From Saprospiraceae bacterium (GTDB lineage: Bacteria > Bacteroidota > Bacteroidia > Chitinophagales > Saprospiraceae): 38,198 nucleotides of DNA. Positions 7,726 to 15,962 of this stretch are shown one piece after another (positions within the stretch are counted from its first letter, which is position 1; each line of letters opens with the position of its first letter). The translations under genes and the position numbers were made by a program. The notes beneath the pieces are model-generated. The model saw only the letters and a list, made by a program, of their open reading frames with translations, made no database searches and was not told the DNA's origin. The stretch covers positions 1 through 38,198 of the forward strand of contig JABDKX010000064.1 of the NCBI GenBank assembly GCA_013001975.1, given 5' to 3'.

Positions 7726-9219
7726 ATGAGTGATTATCCACAAGACGACTTAAACGCTTTTTTTAAAAGCAAGCTGGAAAACGCTAAGCCTGATGAGAAC
7801 ATGTGGAATGTGCCTCCTGATTTTGTTTTTGATAATGCTGTGAGCAAAATCAATTCTCAAGAACCCAAAAGAAAACCCGCTTATTGGAGATGGGCACTTT
7901 TGTTATTATTATTGATCGGGTTGTTATCGTCTGTTTTTATGCTTGTAAAAAGCAATAATAATTATAAAGCAGCGAATGCTAGGCTGCAATCTGCATTATC
8001 AACCAAAGACCAAAAAATTATCTCATTAGAAAACGAATTATTTGAAAAGACATCTGCAATCACAGCAGCTGAGACGAAAATCGAATTCTCAAATCAAACA
8101 ATTGAAAAACTCCAAGATGAAGTTTATGCAAAAAGAAATGTTGCATTGAAAAATAATCAACAACAAATACAAAGAAAAGCAAATCAAACTTCGATAGAAA
8201 GCAAATTTAATAAGCGCAACAATCAATCAATTGTTGCGAATAATAATGAAATCATTTCGATAAGTACATCCAAAGATGACATAGCGCAAAATGATTTAAT
8301 TAATAATAATAGGTCTCCGGAAATTGCCTCAATACCGAAGATATTATCTAAGACTAATTTCATTTTAGCAAACGAAAGAGAAGTTAATTTGAATGGTTTA
8401 GACTTTATCACATTAAGTAATAGCAAAAATGATTTAGTAGACGAAGTATTTAAATATGGATTTTTTCTAAATCAAAACTATTCTTCATTAGCAATGGAAA
8501 ACATTCCTAGTCAATCGGTTTCTAATCTCACTAAATATGACAATCACTACAGTGGTTTAGGTTTTAAATTTCAAGCTGAAAAAACGGTTTCATCAAAAGT
8601 AGATATGCGTTTTGCCTTGGCGTATCAAAATATTCAAAACAGAAGTCATTTAGATAACAGTAATTTATATGATCCTCAAAATGAAATCGATATGGGGAAT
8701 GGGCAAATGGTTTATAACTTAGATGTTATTATAGATACGCCTTTTGGTGAAGTCGGCACACAAACAAACTTTGCTGTTGACCCAACTTTGGTCGCTCCTA
8801 ATGATGAAATTCGTCAAGAAACCAATACGACGCAGTCATTAAATATTGTATCGTTGACTGTAGGACCAAAATACAATTTTATAAAATCTGATAAGTGGGC
8901 GTTTTTTGCTGCTGCTAACCTAGGCTTTAATAGAATTTTGCATTATAACAATCAAATGCAAACCTCATTGGTCTTGCATGATTTGAAAATGGCTGATTTT
9001 GAATCAAAGCCGCCATTAATAAAAGATATTAATAAAAATTATCTATCTGCTGCGATAGGTCTGGGATTTGGTTTATATTTAACTGACAATTTGCAATTTG
9101 TCTTCGATGGCCAATACGGCCAATCTCTAAATTCCCTTAGAGTACCCAAAAACAGCAGTGGTCCCTTAACATATTTAAAACAGTGGCAAACACAAGTAGG
9201 ACTTAATTATATTTTTTAG
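7726..9219 (+). CDS. Probable anti-sigma factor spanning both membranes (TM + coiled coil + outer-membrane barrel)
   Basis: 497 residues from ATG 7726 (a TTG at 7711 would add five). Residues 1-50 are hydrophilic and cytoplasmic (LNAFFKSKLENAKPDENMW), with the look of a short sigma-binding segment. One membrane helix follows at 56-74 (WALLLLLLIGLLSSVFMLV), then a heptad-like coiled coil (76-135), an Asn/Gln-rich linker (136-240) and a C-terminal strand-rich domain (243-497) that ends VGLNYIF, the aromatic C-terminus of outer-membrane barrels. The layout implies one protein anchored in the inner membrane and inserted in the outer membrane, as in the dual membrane-spanning anti-sigma factors (Dma) described in Bacteroides. 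Its place directly after the ECF gene supports this. Not shown: sigma binding and barrel insertion. Confidence 0.8.
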   Translation: MSDYPQDDLNAFFKSKLENAKPDENMWNVPPDFVFDNAVSKINSQEPKRKPAYWRWALLLLLLIGLLSSVFMLVKSNNNYKAANARLQSALSTKDQKIISLENELFEKTSAITAAETKIEFSNQTIEKLQDEVYAKRNVALKNNQQQIQRKANQTSIESKFNKRNNQSIVANNNEIISISTSKDDIAQNDLINNNRSPEIASIPKILSKTNFILANEREVNLNGLDFITLSNSKNDLVDEVFKYGFFLNQNYSSLAMENIPSQSVSNLTKYDNHYSGLGFKFQAEKTVSSKVDMRFALAYQNIQNRSHLDNSNLYDPQNEIDMGNGQMVYNLDVIIDTPFGEVGTQTNFAVDPTLVAPNDEIRQETNTTQSLNIVSLTVGPKYNFIKSDKWAFFAAANLGFNRILHYNNQMQTSLVLHDLKMADFESKPPLIKDINKNYLSAAIGLGFGLYLTDNLQFVFDGQYGQSLNSLRVPKNSSGPLTYLKQWQTQVGLNYIF

Positions 9220-9307
9220 TACCCATGTATTTTTTGCAAAAATAAAAGACGAAATGTCTTTGAAAATTAATCCCCAGTTCGTTTTAGTTAATAAGAATTT
9301 ATGTCTA

Positions 9308-9335
9308 GGCAACCGTTCTCAAATGCCAGACATAT
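9308..9335 (+). promoter_or_regulatory. Candidate ECF promoter of the giant repeat-protein gene
   Basis: TAGGCAACC (9306-9314), 16 bases, CATAT (9331-9335), matching the site before the ECF gene. Transcription would start about 30 bases before ATG 9373. The site also lies in an imperfect inverted repeat, ATGTCTAGGC (9301-9310) against GCCAGACAT (9325-9333), which could be an operator or chance. The rest of the 153-base gap holds a weak 6-bp hairpin (9245-9261) after the anti-sigma gene. Confidence 0.5.
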
Positions 9336-9372
9336 TTAATATATATTTAGTATCACTTAAAAAACCATATTT

Positions 9373-12300
9373 ATGAATCCAAAAGTTTACAGTTTATCCA
9401 AATATCTATATCTCTTTTTAATAGTTTGCATGTCTGGAAATCTTGCAGCTCAATGCGATGGAACCATTCATTTTGATTTAAATGGTTGTACTGCTTATAC
9501 AGATACCGGAAGTAATGCGGACTATTCTGAATTTACAGCGACAATAACAAGTAGTTCAGATTTCGACATTTCAGTATTAGGAGATAACTTATACAGAACA
9601 AATCCTGAAAATAATACACACTCTTGTACAGAGGGTGTTAATGGTACTGAAGCCATGTGCGTATCTTATGATATGGATTGTGATTATAATCCAGGAAATG
9701 AGCGTTCAATCAAATTTGATGTATTATTAACACCAACTTCTGGTAAACCAGTTGCACTATCGATGCTTTCATTAATTGAAAAAGCACCCGTAACTTTTTC
9801 ATGGATTGATGGGCCTAGCGGCGACAATAATTATCCAACATTATTTGGAATACGTATTTTAAAAAATGGTTTGGTTGCTTACGAACAATCAGGGATTCCA
9901 ACGAATAGAGATTGGACGACGACTTTAGTTGATTTGTCTTTTGAAGATGCATTGATCGCTGAAGAAATGACATTGTACAACTTTGAAATACTTGCTTATT
10001 GCCCTATCGGAATACCTGCCATGATAAGTGCTTGGGATATAGACGATATTACATTAACTGCGAACTGTATAGATATGGAAACATGTGTTGATTCATTGGG
10101 GAATGAAGTTTTAGTTGAAGGAGGAGAAGTGAGCTTGGCAAATGGAAGCACGGTATTTAACGGTTGCGTAGGTGATATTGTATTAGATGTGCAAAATAAC
10201 AGTTCTGCAAATATGGCAGATTATTACTACGTAATTACTGATAACAATGATAATATTCTTGCATTTGCAGATGCGAATACAACATCAACATTGGATTTAA
10301 GTGGCGCACCTGAAGGTGAGTGTCATATTTGGGGTTGGAGCCAATTCGGCCAATCTGATCCGATATCTGGAAACCATATATCAACATTAAATGATGACAT
10401 TTGCGAAGCAATTTCTTCAAATTTTATTCAAGTACTCAGATCAGATCCAAACGGTGGAAGTGTAACTGGTGGACCATTCGAATTCTGTGTAGGTGATGGT
10501 ATAGTAGATAACGTATCAGGTGTATCTGTTAGTGATAATTCAGGATCCAACAGCCAATGGGTCATTACTGATGATCAAGGAAATATTTTAGGTCTTCCAC
10601 CAACTCCAGAAGCCGTAGACTTTGATGGTGCGGGCATTGGAACTTGTTTGATTTGGCACCTAAGTTACGAAACTGGATTGCAAGGATTAAGTGTAGGAAA
10701 TAATGCCAGCACGGACTTGGTAGGTTGTTATAGCTTGTCAAACGCTGTATCTGTAAATCGAATTGAATGTAATGCTGTTTCAGGTGGAACAATAACGGGT
10801 GGACCATTCGAATTTTGTGTAGGTGATGGCATGACAGATAATGTATCAGGTATTGACCTGACTGGCAATATGGGAACGAATAGTCAATGGGTTATTACAG
10901 ATGGTCAAGGCGTTATTCTCGGATTGCCTCCTACTCCTGAAGTGGTAGATTTTGACGGTGCAGGTCAAGGCGTTTGCTTAATCTGGCACTTATCATACGA
11001 ACCTGGATTGTCAGGATTAGCAGTAGACAACAGTGTTTCTGTTTTAACTGGAGATTTTGATTTCTCTAATTCGATATCTGTCACGAGAAATGATCCGAAT
11101 GGTGGTCTTTTGACCGGTGGACCATTTGAGTTTTGTGGAGGAGATGGCGTTGCTGACAACGTATCAGGTTTAACAATTAAAGATGTGGTTGGAACAAACA
11201 GCCAATGGGTCGTAACAGACGATCAAGGCGTTATTCTAGGGTTGCCTCCGACGCCAGAAGCGGTTGATTTTGATGGCGCTGGTTTTGGCACTTGTTTGAT
11301 TTGGCACTTAAGTTATGAAAATGGATTGACAGGATTAACGTTAGGAAATAATGCGAATTCAGATTTATCGGGTTGTTACAGTTTATCAAATCCGATAGAA
11401 GTGAACAGAGTAGATTGCGTTGGAATATTAGGAGGCACATTAGAAGGTGGTCCTTTCTCATTTTGTGTGGGTGATGGTATAGAAGACAATGTTTTTGATA
11501 TATTGTTATCTGGCAATAACGGTTCTAGTAATCAGTGGATTGTAACTGATGCTGTAGGAGAAATATTAGGCTTACCAAATATGATAGAAGATGTTGATTT
11601 CGACGGAGCGGGAGCTGGCAATTGCTTGATATATAATGTTTCATATAATGGTACAATTTCAGGATTAGACATAGGTCAAAATCTTATAAATATAAGTGGT
11701 GACTTTGCTCTATCTAACAGTTTGACTGTTTTCCGATCACAACCTGAAGGAGGTACGCTTTCAGGAGGACCTTTCGAATTTTGTGTTGGCGATGGTGTTG
11801 CGGATGTTTTATCCATAGGTTCTGTATTACTTGTTGGAGCATCAGGAGCTGAAAGACAATGGGTCATCACAAGTGATGTAGGAGAAATTTTAGGCTTGCC
11901 TATTAATTTAGAAGATGTCAATTTTGAAGATGCAGGTGTAGGTACTTGCCTAATTTGGAATTTAAGTTTTGAAGTTGGTCTTGAAGGATTGGATGTAGGA
12001 AATAATGCCTTCTCTGACTTGGTTGGTTGTTTTGAATTTTCAAATAATATCATCGTTTCTAGAATAGATTGTGGATCAGGTATAAACGGTGGGATACTCT
12101 CAGGTGGTCCATTTGTTTTCTGTGTTGGGGACGGTATAGAAGACAATGTTTCTGGAATTACCATAGTTGATAACGTAGGACCCAATAACCAATGGGTGGT
12201 CACAAGTGCAACTGGAGAAATATTAGGATTACCAGATATGCCAAGTGATGTTAATTTCGATACGGCACCACCAGGCGTGTGTTTGATTTGGAATATTGCC

Positions 12301-14787
12301 TACACCTCTGGATTGGGCGGTTTGGATATTGGTTCAACATTGTCAGGGTTGACAGGAACTTATGATCTATCAAATAGCTTAGGTGTAGTAAGGAACCAAC
12401 CTGTAGGTGGTGTACTATCTGGAGGACCATTTACTTTCTGTGTAAGCGATGGTATAGCAGATACAATTTCTAATGAAGCTTATACTTTAATTGATAATAT
12501 TGGTTTCAACTCACAATGGGTTGTAACGGATGAATTTGGAAATATATTAGGCCTACCACCAACATTGGGCGCCGTAAACTTCGATGGTGCTGGAGTTGCC
12601 ACATGTTTTGTTTGGCACTTAAGTTACGAAGAAGGCCTTGAAGGACTAATGATGGGTAATAATGCACTGACTGATTTAATGGGTTGTCATGATTTATCTA
12701 ATGCTCTCGTTGTTAATCGTATTGATTGTGATACAACAATAAATGGAGGGAACTTGATTGGAGGACCATTTGAGTTCTGTGTAGGCGATGGTATTTCAGA
12801 TTTTGTATCAGGAATTACCTTAACGGATAATTCAGGGAGTAATAACCAATGGCTTATCACGAATCCTGTTGGTGATATTTTAGGACTTCCAGCTATGCCT
12901 GGCGATGTTGATTTCGATGGCGCTGGAGAAGGTGTTTGTTTGATTTGGAACTTAAGTTTTGAAGGTTCGTTGACGGGATTAATGGAAGGTAATAACATAT
13001 CTGTTGTAAATGGCGATTATGCATTATCAAATGCGATCTTTGTTACAAGACATCAACCAATGGGAGGTGCGTTGTATGGCGGTCCATTTACATTTTGCGT
13101 TGGTGATGGCACTGCTGATAACTTACCAGATAATGCCATTACGTTAACTGGTGCAGGAGGTGGAAATAGTCAATGGGTTGTGACGGACGAGCAAGGTATT
13201 ATTCTTGGATTACCGCCAACTCCGCAAGCTGTTGATTTTGATGATGCAGGCGTGGCTACTTGTTTGATCTGGCACTTGACTTATGCCGATGGATTGCAAG
13301 GTGCTGAGATGGGCAATAATGCCATGACAGACTTGGAAGGCTGTTACAGTTTATCTAATGCTGTTACAGTAAATAGAATTAATTGCAATTCTGATATTAA
13401 TGGTGGTAACCTTGTAGGAGGACCATTTGAATTTTGTGTAGGTGATGGTATCGCAGATAATGTATCAGACGTTTCTTTATCTTCTAGTTCAGGAATGAAC
13501 AATCAATGGGTGATAACTGATGAAAATGGCAATATTTTGGGTTTGCCACCTTCACCTGAAGCTGTCGATTTTGATGGTGCAGGTAGTGGTGTCTGTCTGA
13601 TTTGGAATATCAGTTTCGATGGATCATTAACTGGTCTCGATATGGGAAATAATGTTTCTAGTTTAGTAGGGGAGTATGCGTTTTCTAATTCTATTCCAGT
13701 AACTAGAAATGGACCAATAGGAGGTAAGTTGTCAGGAGGACCTTTCGAGTTTTGTGTTGGCGATGGCATTGCAGATATGATTCTTCCAGGAGAAATAGAG
13801 CTTGAAGGAAATGAAGGAACAAGCCAATGGGTTATAACTGATGACTTAGGAAATATTTTGGGATTACCTGGATCACCAGAAGATGTTGATTTCGATGATG
13901 CTGGTATTGCAACTTGTTTGGTTTGGCATTTAAGTTATACAGATGAAATAGATGGTTTGGAAATGGGCAATAATGCAATGACTGATCTGATTGGTTGTTA
14001 TAATATATCAAACAGCATCACCGTCAATAGAATAGATTGTGGAACAATTGGATCTGGCATGGATAGTATCGTTATAAATGAAATTCTTCCTAACAACAGA
14101 TTCGAACTCAAAAATGTAGGAGACGAAACAATTGATGTTTCAAATTATTTCATATGTAATTTCCCAGCTTATGCTCAACTGTCCTCATTGGTTATTGAAT
14201 GTGGAACAGACTTAATTCTTGAACCTGGTGAATTGGTTACTCTTGTTGCAAGCTTTGGCATTTCAAATGACGATGGAGAAATGGCATTATACAATACACC
14301 AAGTTACAGCGATCCTGAAGCTATAATTGATTACGTAGAGTGGGGAAGAACTGGGCATACCAGATCTAACGTAGCCGTAGCCGCCGAGATTTGGACAAGT
14401 GGAGATTTCGCTCCAGCCATTACAGCTGGATCAAGTTTAGAATATGATGGCTTAGGAAATATGTCAACAGATTGGAAAATGGATGTCAGTACACCTTGTA
14501 TTGAAAATAATTTCACATCTCCTAATCCGAAAAACGAATTGAAGTTCAGAACTTTTCCAAACCCTTCTGTGGATAAATTAATACTTGATTTTACGTCAGT
14601 AACATCAGACCAAGGATTGATATTCGTGTATGACAGACTTGGAAACTTGATGATTAAAAAGACAATCAATTTTGAAGAAACGCTTGTCTCAGATATTGAC
14701 ATTTCAAATTTACCAGAAGGGTCATACTTTGTGAAAGTTATTTCTAAATCGAGATGGGAAACTAAGCGATTTATTAAAATAAGATAA
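9373..14787 (+). CDS. Giant T9SS-exported surface protein with twelve tandem ~110-residue repeats
   Basis: 1804 residues. Signal peptide 1-26 (LYLFLIVCMSGNLAAQ); an N-terminal strand-rich domain (27-249); a diverged repeat (250-360) and eleven close repeats (361-1562); a lamin-tail-like domain (about 1563-1700: SIVINEILPNNRFELKNVGD, GELVTLVASFG, DPEAIIDYVEWG); and a C-terminal T9SS type A sorting domain (FPNPSVDKLILDF, LPEGSYFVKVIS, KRFIKIR). The sorting domain predicts export by T9SS and attachment to the surface or release. Repeat consensus: GGPFEFCVGDG, SQWVITD, GNILGLPPTPEAVDFDGAG, TCLIWHLSY, LSNSI, VNR. The fold is probably a disulfide-locked beta sandwich; function could be adhesion or a surface layer. 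No catalytic motif seen. A shared ECF-type promoter links it to the upstream sigma gene. Confidence 0.92.
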   Translation: MNPKVYSLSKYLYLFLIVCMSGNLAAQCDGTIHFDLNGCTAYTDTGSNADYSEFTATITSSSDFDISVLGDNLYRTNPENNTHSCTEGVNGTEAMCVSYDMDCDYNPGNERSIKFDVLLTPTSGKPVALSMLSLIEKAPVTFSWIDGPSGDNNYPTLFGIRILKNGLVAYEQSGIPTNRDWTTTLVDLSFEDALIAEEMTLYNFEILAYCPIGIPAMISAWDIDDITLTANCIDMETCVDSLGNEVLVEGGEVSLANGSTVFNGCVGDIVLDVQNNSSANMADYYYVITDNNDNILAFADANTTSTLDLSGAPEGECHIWGWSQFGQSDPISGNHISTLNDDICEAISSNFIQVLRSDPNGGSVTGGPFEFCVGDGIVDNVSGVSVSDNSGSNSQWVITDDQGNILGLPPTPEAVDFDGAGIGTCLIWHLSYETGLQGLSVGNNASTDLVGCYSLSNAVSVNRIECNAVSGGTITGGPFEFCVGDGMTDNVSGIDLTGNMGTNSQWVITDGQGVILGLPPTPEVVDFDGAGQGVCLIWHLSYEPGLSGLAVDNSVSVLTGDFDFSNSISVTRNDPNGGLLTGGPFEFCGGDGVADNVSGLTIKDVVGTNSQWVVTDDQGVILGLPPTPEAVDFDGAGFGTCLIWHLSYENGLTGLTLGNNANSDLSGCYSLSNPIEVNRVDCVGILGGTLEGGPFSFCVGDGIEDNVFDILLSGNNGSSNQWIVTDAVGEILGLPNMIEDVDFDGAGAGNCLIYNVSYNGTISGLDIGQNLINISGDFALSNSLTVFRSQPEGGTLSGGPFEFCVGDGVADVLSIGSVLLVGASGAERQWVITSDVGEILGLPINLEDVNFEDAGVGTCLIWNLSFEVGLEGLDVGNNAFSDLVGCFEFSNNIIVSRIDCGSGINGGILSGGPFVFCVGDGIEDNVSGITIVDNVGPNNQWVVTSATGEILGLPDMPSDVNFDTAPPGVCLIWNIAYTSGLGGLDIGSTLSGLTGTYDLSNSLGVVRNQPVGGVLSGGPFTFCVSDGIADTISNEAYTLIDNIGFNSQWVVTDEFGNILGLPPTLGAVNFDGAGVATCFVWHLSYEEGLEGLMMGNNALTDLMGCHDLSNALVVNRIDCDTTINGGNLIGGPFEFCVGDGISDFVSGITLTDNSGSNNQWLITNPVGDILGLPAMPGDVDFDGAGEGVCLIWNLSFEGSLTGLMEGNNISVVNGDYALSNAIFVTRHQPMGGALYGGPFTFCVGDGTADNLPDNAITLTGAGGGNSQWVVTDEQGIILGLPPTPQAVDFDDAGVATCLIWHLTYADGLQGAEMGNNAMTDLEGCYSLSNAVTVNRINCNSDINGGNLVGGPFEFCVGDGIADNVSDVSLSSSSGMNNQWVITDENGNILGLPPSPEAVDFDGAGSGVCLIWNISFDGSLTGLDMGNNVSSLVGEYAFSNSIPVTRNGPIGGKLSGGPFEFCVGDGIADMILPGEIELEGNEGTSQWVITDDLGNILGLPGSPEDVDFDDAGIATCLVWHLSYTDEIDGLEMGNNAMTDLIGCYNISNSITVNRIDCGTIGSGMDSIVINEILPNNRFELKNVGDETIDVSNYFICNFPAYAQLSSLVIECGTDLILEPGELVTLVASFGISNDDGEMALYNTPSYSDPEAIIDYVEWGRTGHTRSNVAVAAEIWTSGDFAPAITAGSSLEYDGLGNMSTDWKMDVSTPCIENNFTSPNPKNELKFRTFPNPSVDKLILDFTSVTSDQGLIFVYDRLGNLMIKKTINFEETLVSDIDISNLPEGSYFVKVISKSRWETKRFIKIR
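10120..14058 (+). repeat. Twelve in-frame protein repeats, alternating A and B types
   Basis: Unit starts: 10120 (diverged), 10453, 10783, 11101, 11431, 11749, 12088, 12406, 12745, 13063, 13402, 13720. Odd units from 10453 (type A) measure 330, 330, 339, 339, 339, 339 bases; even units (type B) are all exactly 318. All eleven have Cys in FCVGDG (FCGGDG in the third, FCVSDG in the seventh) and Cys in the CLIW strand. Type A adds Cys in the LxGCY and VNRIDC strands; type B replaces these with xGDYxLSN and TRNxP. The A-B pair (~650 bases) thus looks like the duplicated unit. Confidence 0.95.
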
Positions 14788-14823
14788 ACGGTTTATAAAC
14801 CAAAGGTTAGATAGCTGTATTGT

Positions 14824-14858
14824 GAGGGTCGTACTTAAAGGGAGTTCGACCCTCTTTT
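14824..14858 (+). terminator. Intrinsic terminator of the giant gene
   Basis: Perfect 8-bp stem GAGGGTCG (14824-14831) / CGACCCTC (14847-14854), 15-base loop, then TTTT. It lies 37 bases after the stop and just before the end of the convergent glycosylase gene. Confidence 0.75.
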
Positions 14859-14872
14859 AAAACATGTTGACA

Positions 14873-15499
14873 TCAATAATGGACAATTCTAGGCAGACTG
14901 ACATGAGGGTTTCCATCTATATAAAACCTAAACGGCCAATGAGCACATTCTTCAGCATAACCAACCCCAACTCGAGGAGAAGCTATGATTTTATTTTCAT
15001 CAATCATGTCGTTATCGCCAATCCAAATTGGCATCTCCTTATCACAAACATTGAAAGCATTTAAATTCTTGTTGATGCCTAACGCATTGCAAAGTTTGCC
15101 AGGACCATTACAATAATTTAATGGAGATTTGACTTTCCTTCTTTCTTTTATAAATGAGATACCTGCAATGGGTTCAACTGCTCGTATTAAAATGGCGTGA
15201 GGAATATCTTTTGGGCCTGTTACAATATTAAACATTTGATGAAGACCATAGCAAAGGTAAATGTAACTGATGCCACCAAGTTCAAACATGGTTTTGGTTC
15301 TCTTGGTTTTTTTATTATCAAAAGCATGACTCGCTTTATCTTCTGGTGCTTTATAAGCTTCAGTTTCTACAATTCGCGTGACGATAGACTTGTTGTCTAA
15401 ATTAGATATCAGAAATTTCCCAAGCAATGATCGGGCTATTGAAATAGGATCTTCATCCTGGAAAAAAGTGGGATCTAAAACATGTATATAATCAATCAT
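14873..15499 (-). CDS. DNA-3-methyladenine glycosylase (AAG/MPG family)
   Basis: 208 residues, the usual length. Excises alkylated purines (3-methyladenine, hypoxanthine) in base-excision repair. The active site is visible: VETEAY with catalytic Glu47 and Tyr49, His58 in DKASHAF, and the intercalating Tyr84 in YIYLCYGLHQMFNIV. The family blocks NGPGKLCNALGI and SPRVGVGYAEECAHWPFRF are intact. Its ATG overlaps the stop of the upstream acetyltransferase (ATGA), so the two are translationally coupled. Confidence 0.95.
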   Translation of the reverse strand: MIDYIHVLDPTFFQDEDPISIARSLLGKFLISNLDNKSIVTRIVETEAYKAPEDKASHAFDNKKTKRTKTMFELGGISYIYLCYGLHQMFNIVTGPKDIPHAILIRAVEPIAGISFIKERRKVKSPLNYCNGPGKLCNALGINKNLNAFNVCDKEMPIWIGDNDMIDENKIIASPRVGVGYAEECAHWPFRFYIDGNPHVSLPRIVHY

Positions 15500-15951
15500 G
15501 AAACTTTCAAAATCATAGCTTGATGTGGAATGTCATCTTCTAGGTATGAATCACCAATTTTTACAAAACCAAGATTACCATAAAAATCATTCAAATATGT
15601 TTGGGCTGATATTTTAATATCTGAATTGGGGTAATGTTCTTTGGTCTTTTCAATAGAATATTCCATCAGTTTTTTTCCAAGACCATGTCCACGATTACCT
15701 TTTTTATTAACAACCCTACCGATCGATGCATAATCTTCATAACTAATGCCTTTCGGTAGTAATCTTGTATATGCAATAAGATCTTCTTCATTTTTTATAA
15801 GAATATGAAAAGCATCCACATCTTTTCCATCAGCATCCAGATAAGGACAATTTTGTTCGACAATAAAAATTTCTTGCCTTAAACGAAGAATGTTATAAAG
15901 ATCGTGAGTTGATAATTGATCAAAAGGTAAGCAATGGTATGTTAATGTCAT
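15496..15951 (-). CDS. GNAT family N-acetyltransferase, ElaA type
   Basis: 151 residues from the preferred ATG at 15949-15951 (MTLTYHCLPFDQL); the longer start at 15990 would overlap the preceding gene by 28 bases. The ElaA signature RQEIFIVEQNCPYLDADGKD is at 25-44 and the acetyl-CoA loop NRGHGLGKK at 86-94, with DFYGNLGFVKIGDSYLEDDIPH near the C-terminus. Acetyl acceptor unknown for this family. Middle gene of a minus-strand run: lamin-tail protein, this gene (gap 11 bases), glycosylase (4-base overlap). Confidence 0.92.
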   Translation of the reverse strand: MTLTYHCLPFDQLSTHDLYNILRLRQEIFIVEQNCPYLDADGKDVDAFHILIKNEEDLIAYTRLLPKGISYEDYASIGRVVNKKGNRGHGLGKKLMEYSIEKTKEHYPNSDIKISAQTYLNDFYGNLGFVKIGDSYLEDDIPHQAMILKVS

Positions 15952-15962
15952 CCTTAAATTTA

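Noticed and set aside
9245-9261. AAAGAC/GTCTTT hairpin after the anti-sigma gene as a terminator
   Set aside because: Only a 6-bp AT-rich stem and no T-tract after it; too weak to call.
11676-12203. 175-codon Pro/Ser-rich minus-strand frame, with similar ones at 10965, 12687 and 13503
   Set aside because: They recur in step with the repeats of the giant gene, so they are antisense shadows of it.
10453-14058. Regular ~320-340-base repeats as a CRISPR or satellite array
   Set aside because: Units are in frame, code for protein and differ at synonymous sites; no short repeats or spacers.
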